NCBI GenBank assembly: GCA_014192625.1
Contig: BJHM01000027.1
Coordinates: forward strand, 1 to 53,244
Length of the DNA: 53,244 nt
Reading direction: 5' to 3'
Source of the DNA: Planctomycetota bacterium
GTDB lineage: Bacteria > Planctomycetota > UBA1135 > UBA2386
Shown here piece after piece: positions 9,542 through 18,600 of the stretch. Both the position numbers and the translations under genes were made by a program. Position 1 is the first letter of the stretch; each line of letters opens with the position of its first letter. The notes beneath the pieces were generated by a model. It searched no databases. It was not told the DNA's origin and saw only the letters and a list, made by a program, of their open reading frames with translations.

Positions 9542-10147
9542 ATGTTTTGCACTTCCATGACAGCCTTACAGGACGGCAACGAGTTAGCGGTCGAGGTGTT
9601 AGTCCAACTCTTCTTCTGGCTCGTGTTTGGTTTCATCGCCGCTGCAGTCGCCGCTGGCCGTGGGCGCAGCGTGGTTGGATGGTTTTTTCTCGGCGCGATG
9701 TTCTCGTGCTTTGGCCTTGTGCTGTTGCTCTGCCTGCCTGACCTAAAGAAACAGGAGGCAGAGCGCCATCGGCAAGAGAATGAGAACCGGCGCTTGCGCG
9801 AGCAGATTGCGAAGGAGCGTCAAGTCTCCGACATCCGCCATTCGACCTTGGGGCGAAGACTTAGTGCGCACGATCAGGCACTTGGTCTTGATACTGAGAC
9901 GGCGCCAACGGCGCTGCTCGCCGGGAGTGGTGGTGTAATAAAGGAACTGCCGCCGCCCTTGCCGGATGGGAGCGCACAATGGTTTTATGCGCGTGGCAGC
10001 GAGCGACTGGGACCCGTGCTGCCCGAGACGATCCGGCACCTGTTGATGACGCGTTCGATTGCGATTGGCACACTCGTTTGGCGACCAGGCATGAGTAATT
10101 GGCAGCCCATCGAGACCGTGCCCGAGTTTCTCGGCGGTGACTCGTGA
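9542..10147 (+). CDS. Membrane-anchored GYF_2-domain protein
   Basis: 201 residues. Two hydrophobic helices (about 18-60) are followed by a charged, probably coiled segment (KKQEAERHRQENENRRLREQ). The C-terminal domain QWFYARGSERLGPVLPETI...LVWRPGMSNWQPIETV matches the GYF_2 (DUF4339) pattern W-Y...G-P...W..GM..W.P, a small putative protein-binding module found in many bacterial membrane proteins. The start is either the ATG at 9542 or an in-frame ATG at 9557. Its TGA overlaps the next gene's GTG (GTGA). Confidence 0.82.
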   Translation: MFCTSMTALQDGNELAVEVLVQLFFWLVFGFIAAAVAAGRGRSVVGWFFLGAMFSCFGLVLLLCLPDLKKQEAERHRQENENRRLREQIAKERQVSDIRHSTLGRRLSAHDQALGLDTETAPTALLAGSGGVIKELPPPLPDGSAQWFYARGSERLGPVLPETIRHLLMTRSIAIGTLVWRPGMSNWQPIETVPEFLGGDS

Positions 10148-11058
10148 GTGGCGAGCCGGTGCTGCCGAGTGGTGTGCCGCTCGCGATCGAGATTGACGGC
10201 ATCCTCGAGGGTCGCATCCATACCAGCGAGCAAATCCTGGTTTTGGTGCGCGCACTCGACCAATGTGGCATCGGTAGTTTTCAGTGTGACCTGAACGGTG
10301 GCCGGTTCTCCTTGTTGCCGCGCGAGACGCGAATTCCGGGCCTTGCTTTCAGTGAGGCGATGCAGGCGCGCTTCTTGGACAGCCTGACCAACTTGATCGC
10401 GATGGCTGTGCAAGGCTCGGTCGAGTCGACACTGCGGTGCCGGCTGGTTTATGCCGGGCAGGTTGCCGAGACGTTGTTTGTCGTGCGCGGCTCGGTCCTT
10501 GAGCCGATCACGCGGATCCGGGTCCGCCTGCCTGACGAGTTCGCCGCAAATCCTGCGGGCGGATCGAAGCCGTTGCCATTTGGCCTTCTGCGGCGGGAGC
10601 TTTTTATCCTCAGTCCAGTGCTCGGGATTCTTGGCCTCTTGACGGCGTGGCGAGTTGGTCTGATTGATCAACTTCTCGCCGCGCGCGCGGAGCAGATCGA
10701 GGTCGATACGGGGCCGTTTGGCAAGGTGCTCGAAATGCGTTTTGTGCGCAGTTGGGGCAGCTATGAGGTTGAGATTCTGCGTGGGGTGGACTTCCCAAAA
10801 AGTCCAAGTGCGCAGGAGCCGAGGCCCGCTGACGAACGGTCGGTGGCCGTGCGGGCGGCCTGCGAGGCGGCTGCCAGTGGCGGCTATGGCTTCCTGCTAA
10901 TGCGCAATAGCAGTGGCAAGGCGGTGATCGCAGTTCGTTTTGAAATGCGGCCACTGCTGGTCGACGCGAACGCGGTGGTAAAGCAAACGCTGCCAGGCCG
11001 GATGGACGCGGCCAAAATAGCACTGTCGTTGACAGCGGAAGAGCCAGCGAAGAAATGA
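10144..11058 (+). CDS. Unknown single-pass membrane protein
   Basis: 304 residues from a GTG that overlaps the previous stop. No family is recognised. Residues 1-155 are soluble and mixed alpha/beta. One hydrophobic helix lies at about 160-178 (LFILSPVLGILGLLTAW). Residues 180-304 are again soluble. Its stop overlaps the ATG of the CPBP gene, so it is firmly placed in the operon and may work with the protease or with the GYF_2 protein. Overlapping junctions and regular codon use support a real gene. Confidence 0.75.
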   Translation: MSGEPVLPSGVPLAIEIDGILEGRIHTSEQILVLVRALDQCGIGSFQCDLNGGRFSLLPRETRIPGLAFSEAMQARFLDSLTNLIAMAVQGSVESTLRCRLVYAGQVAETLFVVRGSVLEPITRIRVRLPDEFAANPAGGSKPLPFGLLRRELFILSPVLGILGLLTAWRVGLIDQLLAARAEQIEVDTGPFGKVLEMRFVRSWGSYEVEILRGVDFPKSPSAQEPRPADERSVAVRAACEAAASGGYGFLLMRNSSGKAVIAVRFEMRPLLVDANAVVKQTLPGRMDAAKIALSLTAEEPAKK

Positions 11059-12107
11059 TGGCCAGCGAGGATCCGCAACTGCCACCTGTGCCGCAGCCTG
11101 AGCCGGGTAACGCGGGCCGTGCGCTACCTTCGCTTCAGCGCACGTGGCCGACCGGCCGGCCGTTGGCGACCGGCGAAGCGCTCGCCTCGAAGTGCGGCGG
11201 TTGCAACACGGATTGGTTGATCCATCACAGCATGGCAGGCTTCCGGCTGCGTTGTGATTGCGGTGCCTGGATCGAACTGCCGGCACCTGCGCTGCGCTTG
11301 CCGATGAGCGGTGCGCTCTCGCCCATGCGGTTGCCTGCGGAAGCACTTGCGAAGGTGCCCGACGCGCACGGACTTTTGCAGTTGCGCGTCGATCACGGTG
11401 CGACCTACGACGGTGCGATCTCGACAAGTTTGCCGATGGCACCAGGCACGCTGCAGAGCGGCAACGTTGAGTCGCGCGCAGCCTGGACCAATCGCGCCTG
11501 CCTGGAATTTACCGCGGTGCTCGCTGCTATTATCGGCCCGCAGCTAATCGCAATGTGGCTGACACGCGGCAACGAAGGCGTCCTGCTGATGCCCTTTGTT
11601 AGCCTGATTTCTGGAATGCTGGTGTTGGTGATTGCTGCTGCGTCGGGTCCATACGGGACGCTCGGACTGCGCGCGCCGCCATTTTCACGCTGTCTCGAAG
11701 CGCTGATCGCGGCACCAATCGGCTACGTGTTGGCGTTCGCGTTTGTGCATTTGCTGCGGCAGGTGTTTTTGTCGGAGTCCCTTGCGGACGATTTCTTGCC
11801 CGAGTTGCATAACCGCCTCGGCAGTGTCCTTGCGATCCTCGTCCTCGCGGTGTCGCCAGCGATCATCGAGGAGATCGCATTTCGCGGCATGCTGCAGGGA
11901 CGGCTGATGGCGCTGCTCGGCGCACGCAATGGCCTGCTCGTTACGGCCATGGCATTCACGCTCGCACATATGTCGCCGTTGACGATGCCAATTCACCTGG
12001 GCCTTGGCCTTTACCTGGGCTTTTTGGCCGAACGCAGTCAGAGCCTGTTGCCCGGCATGCTGGTGCACTTCATCTATAACTCGATGGTGGTGTTGCTGCC
12101 GATCTGA
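11055..12107 (+). CDS. CPBP-family intramembrane glutamic protease with N-terminal zinc-ribbon-like segment
   Basis: 350 residues. The C-terminal half is a multi-helix CPBP (Rce1/CAAX protease-like) domain. Its motif 1 is EEIAFRG at 272-278 (the Glu-Glu and Arg are catalytic in this family), followed by FTLAHMSP with the expected His and HFIYNSM near the end. The first 110 residues are unusual: Pro-rich, then CGGCNTDW and RCDCGAW, four paired Cys that look like a zinc ribbon. CPBP proteases cleave prenylated or hydrophobic substrates or mature secreted peptides; the bacterial substrates are mostly unknown. It ends the operon that starts with DUF2752. Confidence 0.9.
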   Translation: MMASEDPQLPPVPQPEPGNAGRALPSLQRTWPTGRPLATGEALASKCGGCNTDWLIHHSMAGFRLRCDCGAWIELPAPALRLPMSGALSPMRLPAEALAKVPDAHGLLQLRVDHGATYDGAISTSLPMAPGTLQSGNVESRAAWTNRACLEFTAVLAAIIGPQLIAMWLTRGNEGVLLMPFVSLISGMLVLVIAAASGPYGTLGLRAPPFSRCLEALIAAPIGYVLAFAFVHLLRQVFLSESLADDFLPELHNRLGSVLAILVLAVSPAIIEEIAFRGMLQGRLMALLGARNGLLVTAMAFTLAHMSPLTMPIHLGLGLYLGFLAERSQSLLPGMLVHFIYNSMVVLLPI

Positions 12108-12679
12108 GGCGCGCATCGCACTGGCGAACGGGTTCTTGCGAGACGGCGCGCTCTTGGTGGCGGCCACAGCGCCGTCAGCCTGGCATGAAAATATTGGGGC
12201 GCGCGGCAGTTGCTTTGGCCGCGAATCTGGCCGAGAGCGGGTGCTTGTGAAGCCGTGGTCAGGGTGTTGGTTGGCGATCCCCACGTTGTGCTGCAACTTT
12301 ACAGCGCAATTGACTCGGGAAACGGAAGTGGTGCGCGCGAAGGCTTTGCAGCAAACGCCACCGCAGCCGGAGCAAGATCAAGAGCTCGATCTAAGCCGGT
12401 TTCTGCGAGGGCGGCTCAGTAGTTGATCCGCCGCTCCTAGTTGGTCGGCAGCAGTTGCGAGACACCGTCGAAATTTTGCGCTCGCCACCAATCTGCAGTT
12501 CGTTTGGCTATTAAGGCGCGGGTAGATCTGCCTCGCTCCGATTGTGTCGAGCCAGACTCTGTTGCTCGGCGAGCAGGGCAGAGCGGGTAAGAGGCGTCTC
12601 TTTGCTCAGGACCTAGCCATTGACTGGCGGTAACGCCGCCGTCCCGCGCCGCTTCACCTGGCGAACAGGTTGGCTTCCG
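12108..12679. other. Intergenic, convergent genes
   Basis: This 572-base gap lies between the CPBP gene (plus) and the thioredoxin-like gene (minus), which converge on it. Short plus-strand frames up to 12426 can be drawn, including one ending DLSRFLRGRLSS, but they have no start signal or recognisable family. I see no convincing terminator or RNA gene. Confidence 0.5.
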
Positions 12680-13777
12680 CTACTTGCCATTTTTTGGCGC
12701 GGGCGCGGGCGTGTGCTCGGGCGGGTGCTGTGCGTCGAGCTGCGCTTTGTAGCGTTCCCGGTCCGACGCCTCACCCTTGCCGCTCACCGGCACATAGGTC
12801 TCGTAGTAGATGCCCTGTTCGAGTCCAAGGATTGCGAGTAACCGCCGCGTTTTGGTGGCGCGCACGTGGGCCTTTGCCGTGCTCATCATTGCGGCTGCTA
12901 GTTTGGTAGCTATTTGTGCAGTAGTTACTTCTTCTACCACTTTGCCGCCGGCTCCAAACATGTCCGGTTCGATTAGAACGACGCCTTCACTGATTGTGCA
13001 GCCGTTGATTTTGGGCTGGTCGGCGAGGGATGCAGTTGAGACATAGGTGAAGCGACCCTTGCACGATTTTGCCCACGCCAACTGTGCGACCTTGTTCTCG
13101 ATAGCTAGTTGCTGCTCAGGATCCTTCGCCAGCACGACTACCAATGGCTGTAAGTCGCCCGCAGCAACTGCGAGCGCGACCTTTAGGTTCAGGGTCACCG
13201 GCAGTGGCGGCACCCCGGAGACCGGCTTTGGTTGATACTTGGCCGCCACTGCATCTAAGCCAATCGCCATCGCAGCGGCGTCTTCAAATAGGTCTTTTGG
13301 GCCGCGTGAAGGACCGCGACTGCGCAGCGCTTGTGTGCCGTCCGGTGTTAGCACCGCAAACACGGTGTTCGCCACCGGACCGCGGATCAGTTTGCGCATG
13401 AAGTCAGCTTCTGCCTCGTTCTCATAGGTGGTAAGCCGGATGCAAACAAACTGCTCGGCCGCTGTGATCACTGCTGGTTTGGACAGGTAACTCCTGTCCA
13501 TGGTCACCTTGCCGGGTCACCACATGCCGGACACGCCAGCACAGTGCGGCGCGGCACTAACAAACAGGATTGGTTTGCCCGTTCGCTTGGCTTCTTCGAG
13601 CCCGCGGCTCAAGGTGGCAAACCATTGGATCGAGACGTCGAGGTCATTTTGCGCGGTTGCAAAAGGCGCGGTGGCGGGCCTGCCACCATTGTCGACGGTT
13701 TGTGCTAACGCCGGGCTCGCAGCCAGCAGGGCAATCGCAGAAACGCAGCGCAGATGTCGGCATAGTAAAATGGTCAA
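12680..13777 (-). CDS. Candidate selenoprotein: secreted thioredoxin-like protein, UGA (Sec87) read through
   Basis: Annotated as one 365-residue protein from a TTG at 13777 (AAGG 7 nt upstream) to the TAG at 12680, with the TGA at 13517-13519 read as selenocysteine 87. The N-terminus is a signal peptide (SAIALLAASPALA, cut about 25/26). A thioredoxin-fold beginning follows: LEEAKRTGKPILFVSAAPHCAGVSGMW, then U, then PGKVTMDRSYLSKPAVI and FVCIRLTTYENEAEADFM. The two halves are in the same frame with no gap. If UGA were a stop, the first piece (86 aa) would end just after the first core strand, and the second (275 aa) would lack both its signal peptide and its fold start. A perfect hairpin suited to SECIS lies 17 nt after the UGA (13480-13500). 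Thioredoxin-like families often swap Cys and Sec at redox sites; Cys79 is the nearest Cys. Alternatives are a nonsense mutation or a sequencing error. Confidence 0.72.
13480..13500 (-). promoter_or_regulatory. Candidate bacterial SECIS hairpin for the thioredoxin-like gene
   Basis: In the mRNA, 17 nt after the UGA, GGACAGG pairs perfectly with CCUGUCC around the loop AGUUA. A flanking U-A pair makes 8 bp. The loop starts 24 nt after the UGA and its second base is G. This fits the bacterial SECIS consensus: a stem of 4 bp or more, a small loop with G in the first two bases, and 16-37 nt from UGA to loop. The element lies inside the coding frame, as bacterial SECIS elements do. Confidence 0.65.
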
Positions 13778-14310
13778 GCGGATACCTTGCGAAGTGAGTG
13801 CTGTGCAGCTGGCTCGTGGTGGCGTGGCTGCCATCTGCCGACCTGCCGCGGATCTGCGTGGGATACGCACTGATTTTGCCGCGCCCACTCTGGTTGCTAA
13901 CTTCGACCGAGTCGCTGCAAAAGCTGAGGACCCGAATCCGCCGGTGCGGGTCGGCAATGGGCAAATGTTCGCCGCGCCGATGATGCGGGGCTTTTTCATC
14001 GGGCCGTATTCTTGCGGGATCGCATGACCCATGCAGGGAGACGGTCTTTTCTTGCGCGTGACTTTGCGGGTTTTGAAGGTCTAGAGCGTGCAGCTATTTG
14101 CACGGGCTGCCGATGCGCGATGTCCGACCTCCGATGCCCTGCTGGATCCGTGGTCATTATTGGCGGCGATGCGCGATTGCCCCGCGGGCCGTTTGTTCGC
14201 TGTGCAAAGGACGCTTTCTCTGCCACTCGATGCTGTGCAGGTGCAGATCTGCTGTCGGCGGCGCGATCAGATGAGGGCTTCGTTGATCTGCGTTGTTTAG
14301 CATCCTCTGC
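13778..14310. other. Divergent intergenic region
   Basis: This 533-base gap between the thioredoxin-like gene (minus) and the ChaA-like gene (plus) should hold promoters for both. Only short unconvincing frames occur. The best is a GTG-started plus frame at 14088-14300 encoding 70 residues of unknown type, preceded in frame by a TAG. I see no repeat, RNA gene or clear -35/-10 pair. Confidence 0.45.
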
Positions 14311-15396
14311 ATGTCGAGTTCCGCTTTGAAGTTGCCCCTTTGGTCGATAGTCACGCCAATCGCCGCCTGGGTCTTTCTCTTAGGCGCACTCGCGGGTTTT
14401 AGTGGTGCCTATGAGATTTTGCTGGTGGTCGGCCTGATCGGTGCCGTGATCGCTGCCGTGCACCATGCCGAAGTGGTGGCGCATCGTGTCGGCGAGCCAT
14501 TTGGCACGCTGCTGCTCGCGTTGGCAGTGACCGTGATTGAGGTCGGCCTCGTTGTCGCGCTGATGTTCGCGGGTGGTAAGGAAACTGCGTCGCTCGCTCG
14601 CGACACGGTGTTCGCCGCGGTGATGATCATCCTGAATGGCATCGTCGGCGGCTGCCTTTTGGTTGGGGGTAGTCGTCACCGTGAGCAGTCGTTTGGCTTG
14701 CTGGGTGTCAGCGCTTCGCTCACGACGCTGGCCGCGATCTCGGTGCTTGCGTTGGTGCTGCCCAACTTTACCGAAACCGTAGTAGGGCCCTATTATTCAT
14801 CGAGCCAACTCACCTTCATCGCGGTGGTCTCGCTCGCACTTTATGGCATGTTCCTGCTGGTGCAGGCGGTGCGGCATCGCGGTTACTTCTTGCCCGAAGT
14901 CAATCTCGGCATCGAAGTAGCGCACGCACAGCGGCCAAGTGCCCGCACCACGGCAGCTGCATCGTTGTTGTTGATCACGTCGCTGGTTGTAATTGTCCTG
15001 CTGGCAAAGTTTCTCGCGCCGACGTTGGAGAAAGTGGTCGCCAAGGCCGGCGCGCCGCGAGCGGTGGTCGGCATCATCATTGCGTTTGTCGTGTTGCTTC
15101 CCGAGGGGGTTTCTGCGTTGCGTGCTGCGTATGCCAATCGGTTGCAGACTAGCCTCAACCTGGCACTCGGCTCAGCACTCGCAAGCATCGGGCTAACGAT
15201 CCCTTCTGTGGCCGTGGTCGCATTGATCACCGGCCAGCAGCTGACGCTTGGCCTCGATGCGAAGTCGACCGTGCTGTTGATCTTGTCGATCTACTGTGCA
15301 GGCATCTCGCTCAGCACGGGCCGCACCACGGTGCTACAGGGCGCGGTCCATATCGTGCTCTTCCTGGTCTACTTGTTCTTCGCTGTGGTGCCATAG
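14311..15396 (+). CDS. chaA: ChaA-type Ca2+(Na+)/H+ antiporter
   Basis: 361 residues from the ATG at 14311; an in-frame TTG 18 nt upstream is less likely. About eleven hydrophobic helices cover the whole length. The cation/Ca exchanger repeat motifs are clear: HHAEVVAHRVGEPFGTLLLALAVTVIEV (about 50-78) and, in the second half, VVGIIIAFVVLLPEGVSAL. The acidic residues in these GEP/E and PEG motifs bind cations in the family. The protein should exchange Ca2+ or Na+ for protons across the inner membrane. It stands alone on the plus strand. The array of tandem repeats that follows resembles its own last bases. Confidence 0.92.
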   Translation: MSSSALKLPLWSIVTPIAAWVFLLGALAGFSGAYEILLVVGLIGAVIAAVHHAEVVAHRVGEPFGTLLLALAVTVIEVGLVVALMFAGGKETASLARDTVFAAVMIILNGIVGGCLLVGGSRHREQSFGLLGVSASLTTLAAISVLALVLPNFTETVVGPYYSSSQLTFIAVVSLALYGMFLLVQAVRHRGYFLPEVNLGIEVAHAQRPSARTTAAASLLLITSLVVIVLLAKFLAPTLEKVVAKAGAPRAVVGIIIAFVVLLPEGVSALRAAYANRLQTSLNLALGSALASIGLTIPSVAVVALITGQQLTLGLDAKSTVLLILSIYCAGISLSTGRTTVLQGAVHIVLFLVYLFFAVVP

Positions 15397-15641
15397 CAGC
15401 GCTTGGTCACAACGCTGCTTGGTAACAACTGCGCTTGGTCACAACGCTGCTTGGTAACAACTGCGCTTGGTCACAACGCTGCCGCGGTGCCAGAGCAGCG
15501 CTTGCTAACAACTGCGCTTGGTCACAACGCTGCTGCGGTGCCAGAGCAGCGCTTGCTAACAACGGCGCTTGGTCACAACGCTGCTGCGGTGCCAGAGCGC
15601 GCTTGCTAACAACGGCGCTTGGTCACAACGCTGCTGATGCT
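15388..15641 (+). repeat. Tandem repeat array starting in the 3' end of the chaA-like gene
   Basis: The core gcgcttggtcacaacgctgc occurs at 15399, 15431, 15463, 15514, 15565 and 15615: two 32-nt units, then two 51-nt units and one of 50 nt. The longer units add a block gtgccagagcagcgcttg. This differs by one base from the gene's own end, gtgccatagcagcgcttg (tag is the stop). The array therefore looks like repeated copying of the gene's terminus into the gap. One frame through it is open, but nothing suggests translation. Confidence 0.88.
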
Positions 15642-15664
15642 CCGGCGGCAAGTCGCAGATCGAC

Positions 15665-18600
15665 TTAGCCTGCCGAGCGGTTGGCGCGTGCTACCCAAGT
15701 GGTGGCGAGAGCGTTTAAGTCTGCAGTGGTGCTTGCGTGTTGACTGAAATAGCCCGCTTCGACTTGTTCGATCGCGGTTTGTAGTTCCGCCTGGGTCGCG
15801 AGGTCGACGCTCGGTAGTCGCGCAACTTCGCGCAGTAGGCCGATCACCGTGAAGGGAGTCAGCTTGTCTGGCATGCAGAACCCTTTTGCGACACTGGTAA
15901 CAGGCTTGCGTCGAGCAATGAAAATGGCACCGAGCAAGACTGCGAAAAGACCAACGCCGAGTGCCAGCCACATGCGGACGCGGGTTGGTTTGCCGTAGTT
16001 GCCATCGAGTAACAGGGTCGCCTCTGCGGCGACTAGATCCGCATCGGCGTAGCGCTGGTGCGTGACCTTGGTCCCCGCGATCTTTGGCGTGCCAAACGTG
16101 AATGAGCGCGGCAACTGCGAAAGGCTTTCCTTGGCCTCCAGCGAAAGCGAAAAGGTGCGCTCACTTTGGATCGCGTTCGCTTGGTCTGGGTCAAAGCGCG
16201 TCACCATTGGGCCAGAGTCTTCGACGCTGGTGATCGTAAAATCGGCCGGCGTCAGCTCGGCGAGCTGGTCGAGTGCGGGCATCAGGCCGTGGCCCTGCGC
16301 CTTGATCTCTAGCTTCAGCTTGCCGTCTTTGCTTTGTCGCTCATCAAGGATCTGCACGAGTTCTACGTCCGCCACCGGGCGCATTGGCGAGATTGCTTTC
16401 GAGGCATCGATCGCCAGCGTCGGCGATTCGATCGGCAGCACCGCGTAGCCCGACGTATCGAGGAAGTCGAGGTCGAGGCGCAACTGTGGGATGCGATCGA
16501 TTTGCGGCCCGCGTGGCTTCATCAGCACGTAGGCATAAGGCGTGATCCGCCAGCCGTATTCTTCGGTCGCGCGCGAGTGCACGTTCTCGTTTTGGAATGT
16601 CACGGAGACGATTTCAAACTGTTCGCCAAGGCTCGCCTTGCACATCTCTTGGAACTTGTCGCGGTAGTTCTCAGTGGGGCGGCCGTAGTTGAATGAGTAG
16701 CTGACGTCGTTCTGATTGCGCAGGTAGCGGCCAAAGCCGCCGGACTCGCGCTCGATCTCGCGCGTGTGGCGCAGGTCGATGAACAGGCCGAATGGTGCGT
16801 TGGTGGCGACCTGCGTGCTGCCGTCGACGCGCGTCTCCAGTTTGATTTCGGTGACGAGGTCCTCATAGTAGTCGAAAAGTTTCTTCGCCTCAGCGGCTTG
16901 TTTGTGCTCGCCGACGATGGCGAGGCCAGCTTTAAGGTAGCGAAACTTGACCGTGGGCTTCAGCGCGCCCATCCGCGTGAACAACGAGCTCGCAAACATC
17001 GCCTGGTGCCGTTCGCCGGCGTCTCCGGGCAGCGATTGGAGTGCGAGCTTGATCAGTTCGATCTGTTTATGGTCTGGCACCTGCTCATGGGTAAGCCCCG
17101 CGAGTTCACTACTGCCGAGCGCGGCTGAGAACCAAGTATCGAACACTTTGGTGGACTCCTCTTCGCGCGACAGTTCAGGCAGCCGTGTGTGGTATGCCGT
17201 GGCCGCAGCAGCAAAGTCGTCGAACGCAGCCAGGCGGCGTTGCGAGAACTTTGCGTCGTTGCCGAGTTCTCGGCGAAACTCGTTCTCGTCATGGCGCAGC
17301 GCAGCTCTGGCGAGCAGCAATAGCCAACTGGTGTCGTGTTTTTGCAGGCTCTCGTCGACGACCGCCTGTGCTACCTCGTAGCCGCGCAGCACTTCCTGCT
17401 CGATGTCCTTCTGTTTGCGCTTGGTCTTCTGTTTTTCCTGCGTGGCTGGCAGCCGCCAGACGGTTGCAAGGTTGCCGCGCATTTGCGCGACCAGCGCTGC
17501 GAGGGTCGCTGGTTTCAGTTCTTGCAACGAACCAAACACCGTCTGGATCGCCTCCAGCCGATAGACCTCGGCGCTGCTATGGCAGGTGGTGAACGCTTGC
17601 GCCAGCAGGCTCTCGTCGAGGTTGCCGATCGGCAGCGTGCGCAGCTTGGTTACCCACCCGGCAAGCTCCGCGAGGTTGCGCTGCTGCTTGCTGCGCGTGA
17701 GCGGGATGCCTTCTGCGCGCTGCTCGTAGCCGTAGAAATAGTAGTTGCGGCGTTCGGCGTTCGGGTCGTGGTTGCGCGTCCAGACCTTCAAGAACTCGTG
17801 CACCAGGTCCCTGGCTTGTTTTGGGTGCGTCTTGGCGAGCTCTTCGATGTGCGGAAAGGCCCGCGTTTCTTCCTGCACCTTCAGCCACAACTGCGCGATC
17901 GTCATCGCAAACTTGGGCCGCAGACTTTCCTCGACGCACGACAGCCAGTCGCCCTTGGGCTGCAGGTCGAGAATGTCGGCAACCTTGATGCTCGGGCTCT
18001 TTGCGCCGGCTTCCGCTTGGTCGTTGTTCTCTGTGTAGAAGAAGTTGCCGAAGCGATCGCGCCGCGCTTGCGGGAAGTAGCTCGCGGATTGATCTAGCTG
18101 GTAAGTCTGCTGTGCCTCGCGCAGCCAGTTATCCGCCAAGATGCCTAGTGGTTGCGACCACGATTGCGCGCGTTCGGGGGCGGCAGCGAGCAGCGCTTCG
18201 ATCGCGGTGTTCTGCAATTGCAGCGTCTGCTTGCGAAACTCCGCGTTGTTGGCGTTGCTTGCGGCACCATTCTGGGCAGCGGTGCCGATCGACGCGAGGA
18301 TGTCCATGCCGCGCTGCAAATCGCGCGTGAAGCTCTGAGAAAGCCACGCCTTGCCGAGCTCCTGCTTCAGCCTTGGTGCAATCAGGACTGCGAGTTGTAG
18401 CGCCGTTTCTTTCTGCTTCTTGTCGAGCGTTGGGGCGGCAAAGTTGGCCTGCAGGGCTGCCCATGCCTGTTCTAGGAAAGCAGACTTGCCGTCCTTCTGA
18501 CTGCGCGCGATCAACGACCTTGCGAGCAGGTTTAGACCTTCGCTGTCGTTGGCGGCGGTGGCGTCTTCGAGCGTGGGCAAAAAATCTGCCGCCTCGGCGG

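Noticed and set aside
12004-12426. Plus-strand ORF over the CPBP end and the following gap
   Set aside because: Its first part is a shifted frame of the CPBP gene and the rest has no start signal or family.
14088-14300. 70-codon plus-strand ORF before the ChaA-like gene
   Set aside because: GTG start without a ribosome-binding site, no recognisable family, and Cys/Arg-rich random-looking composition.
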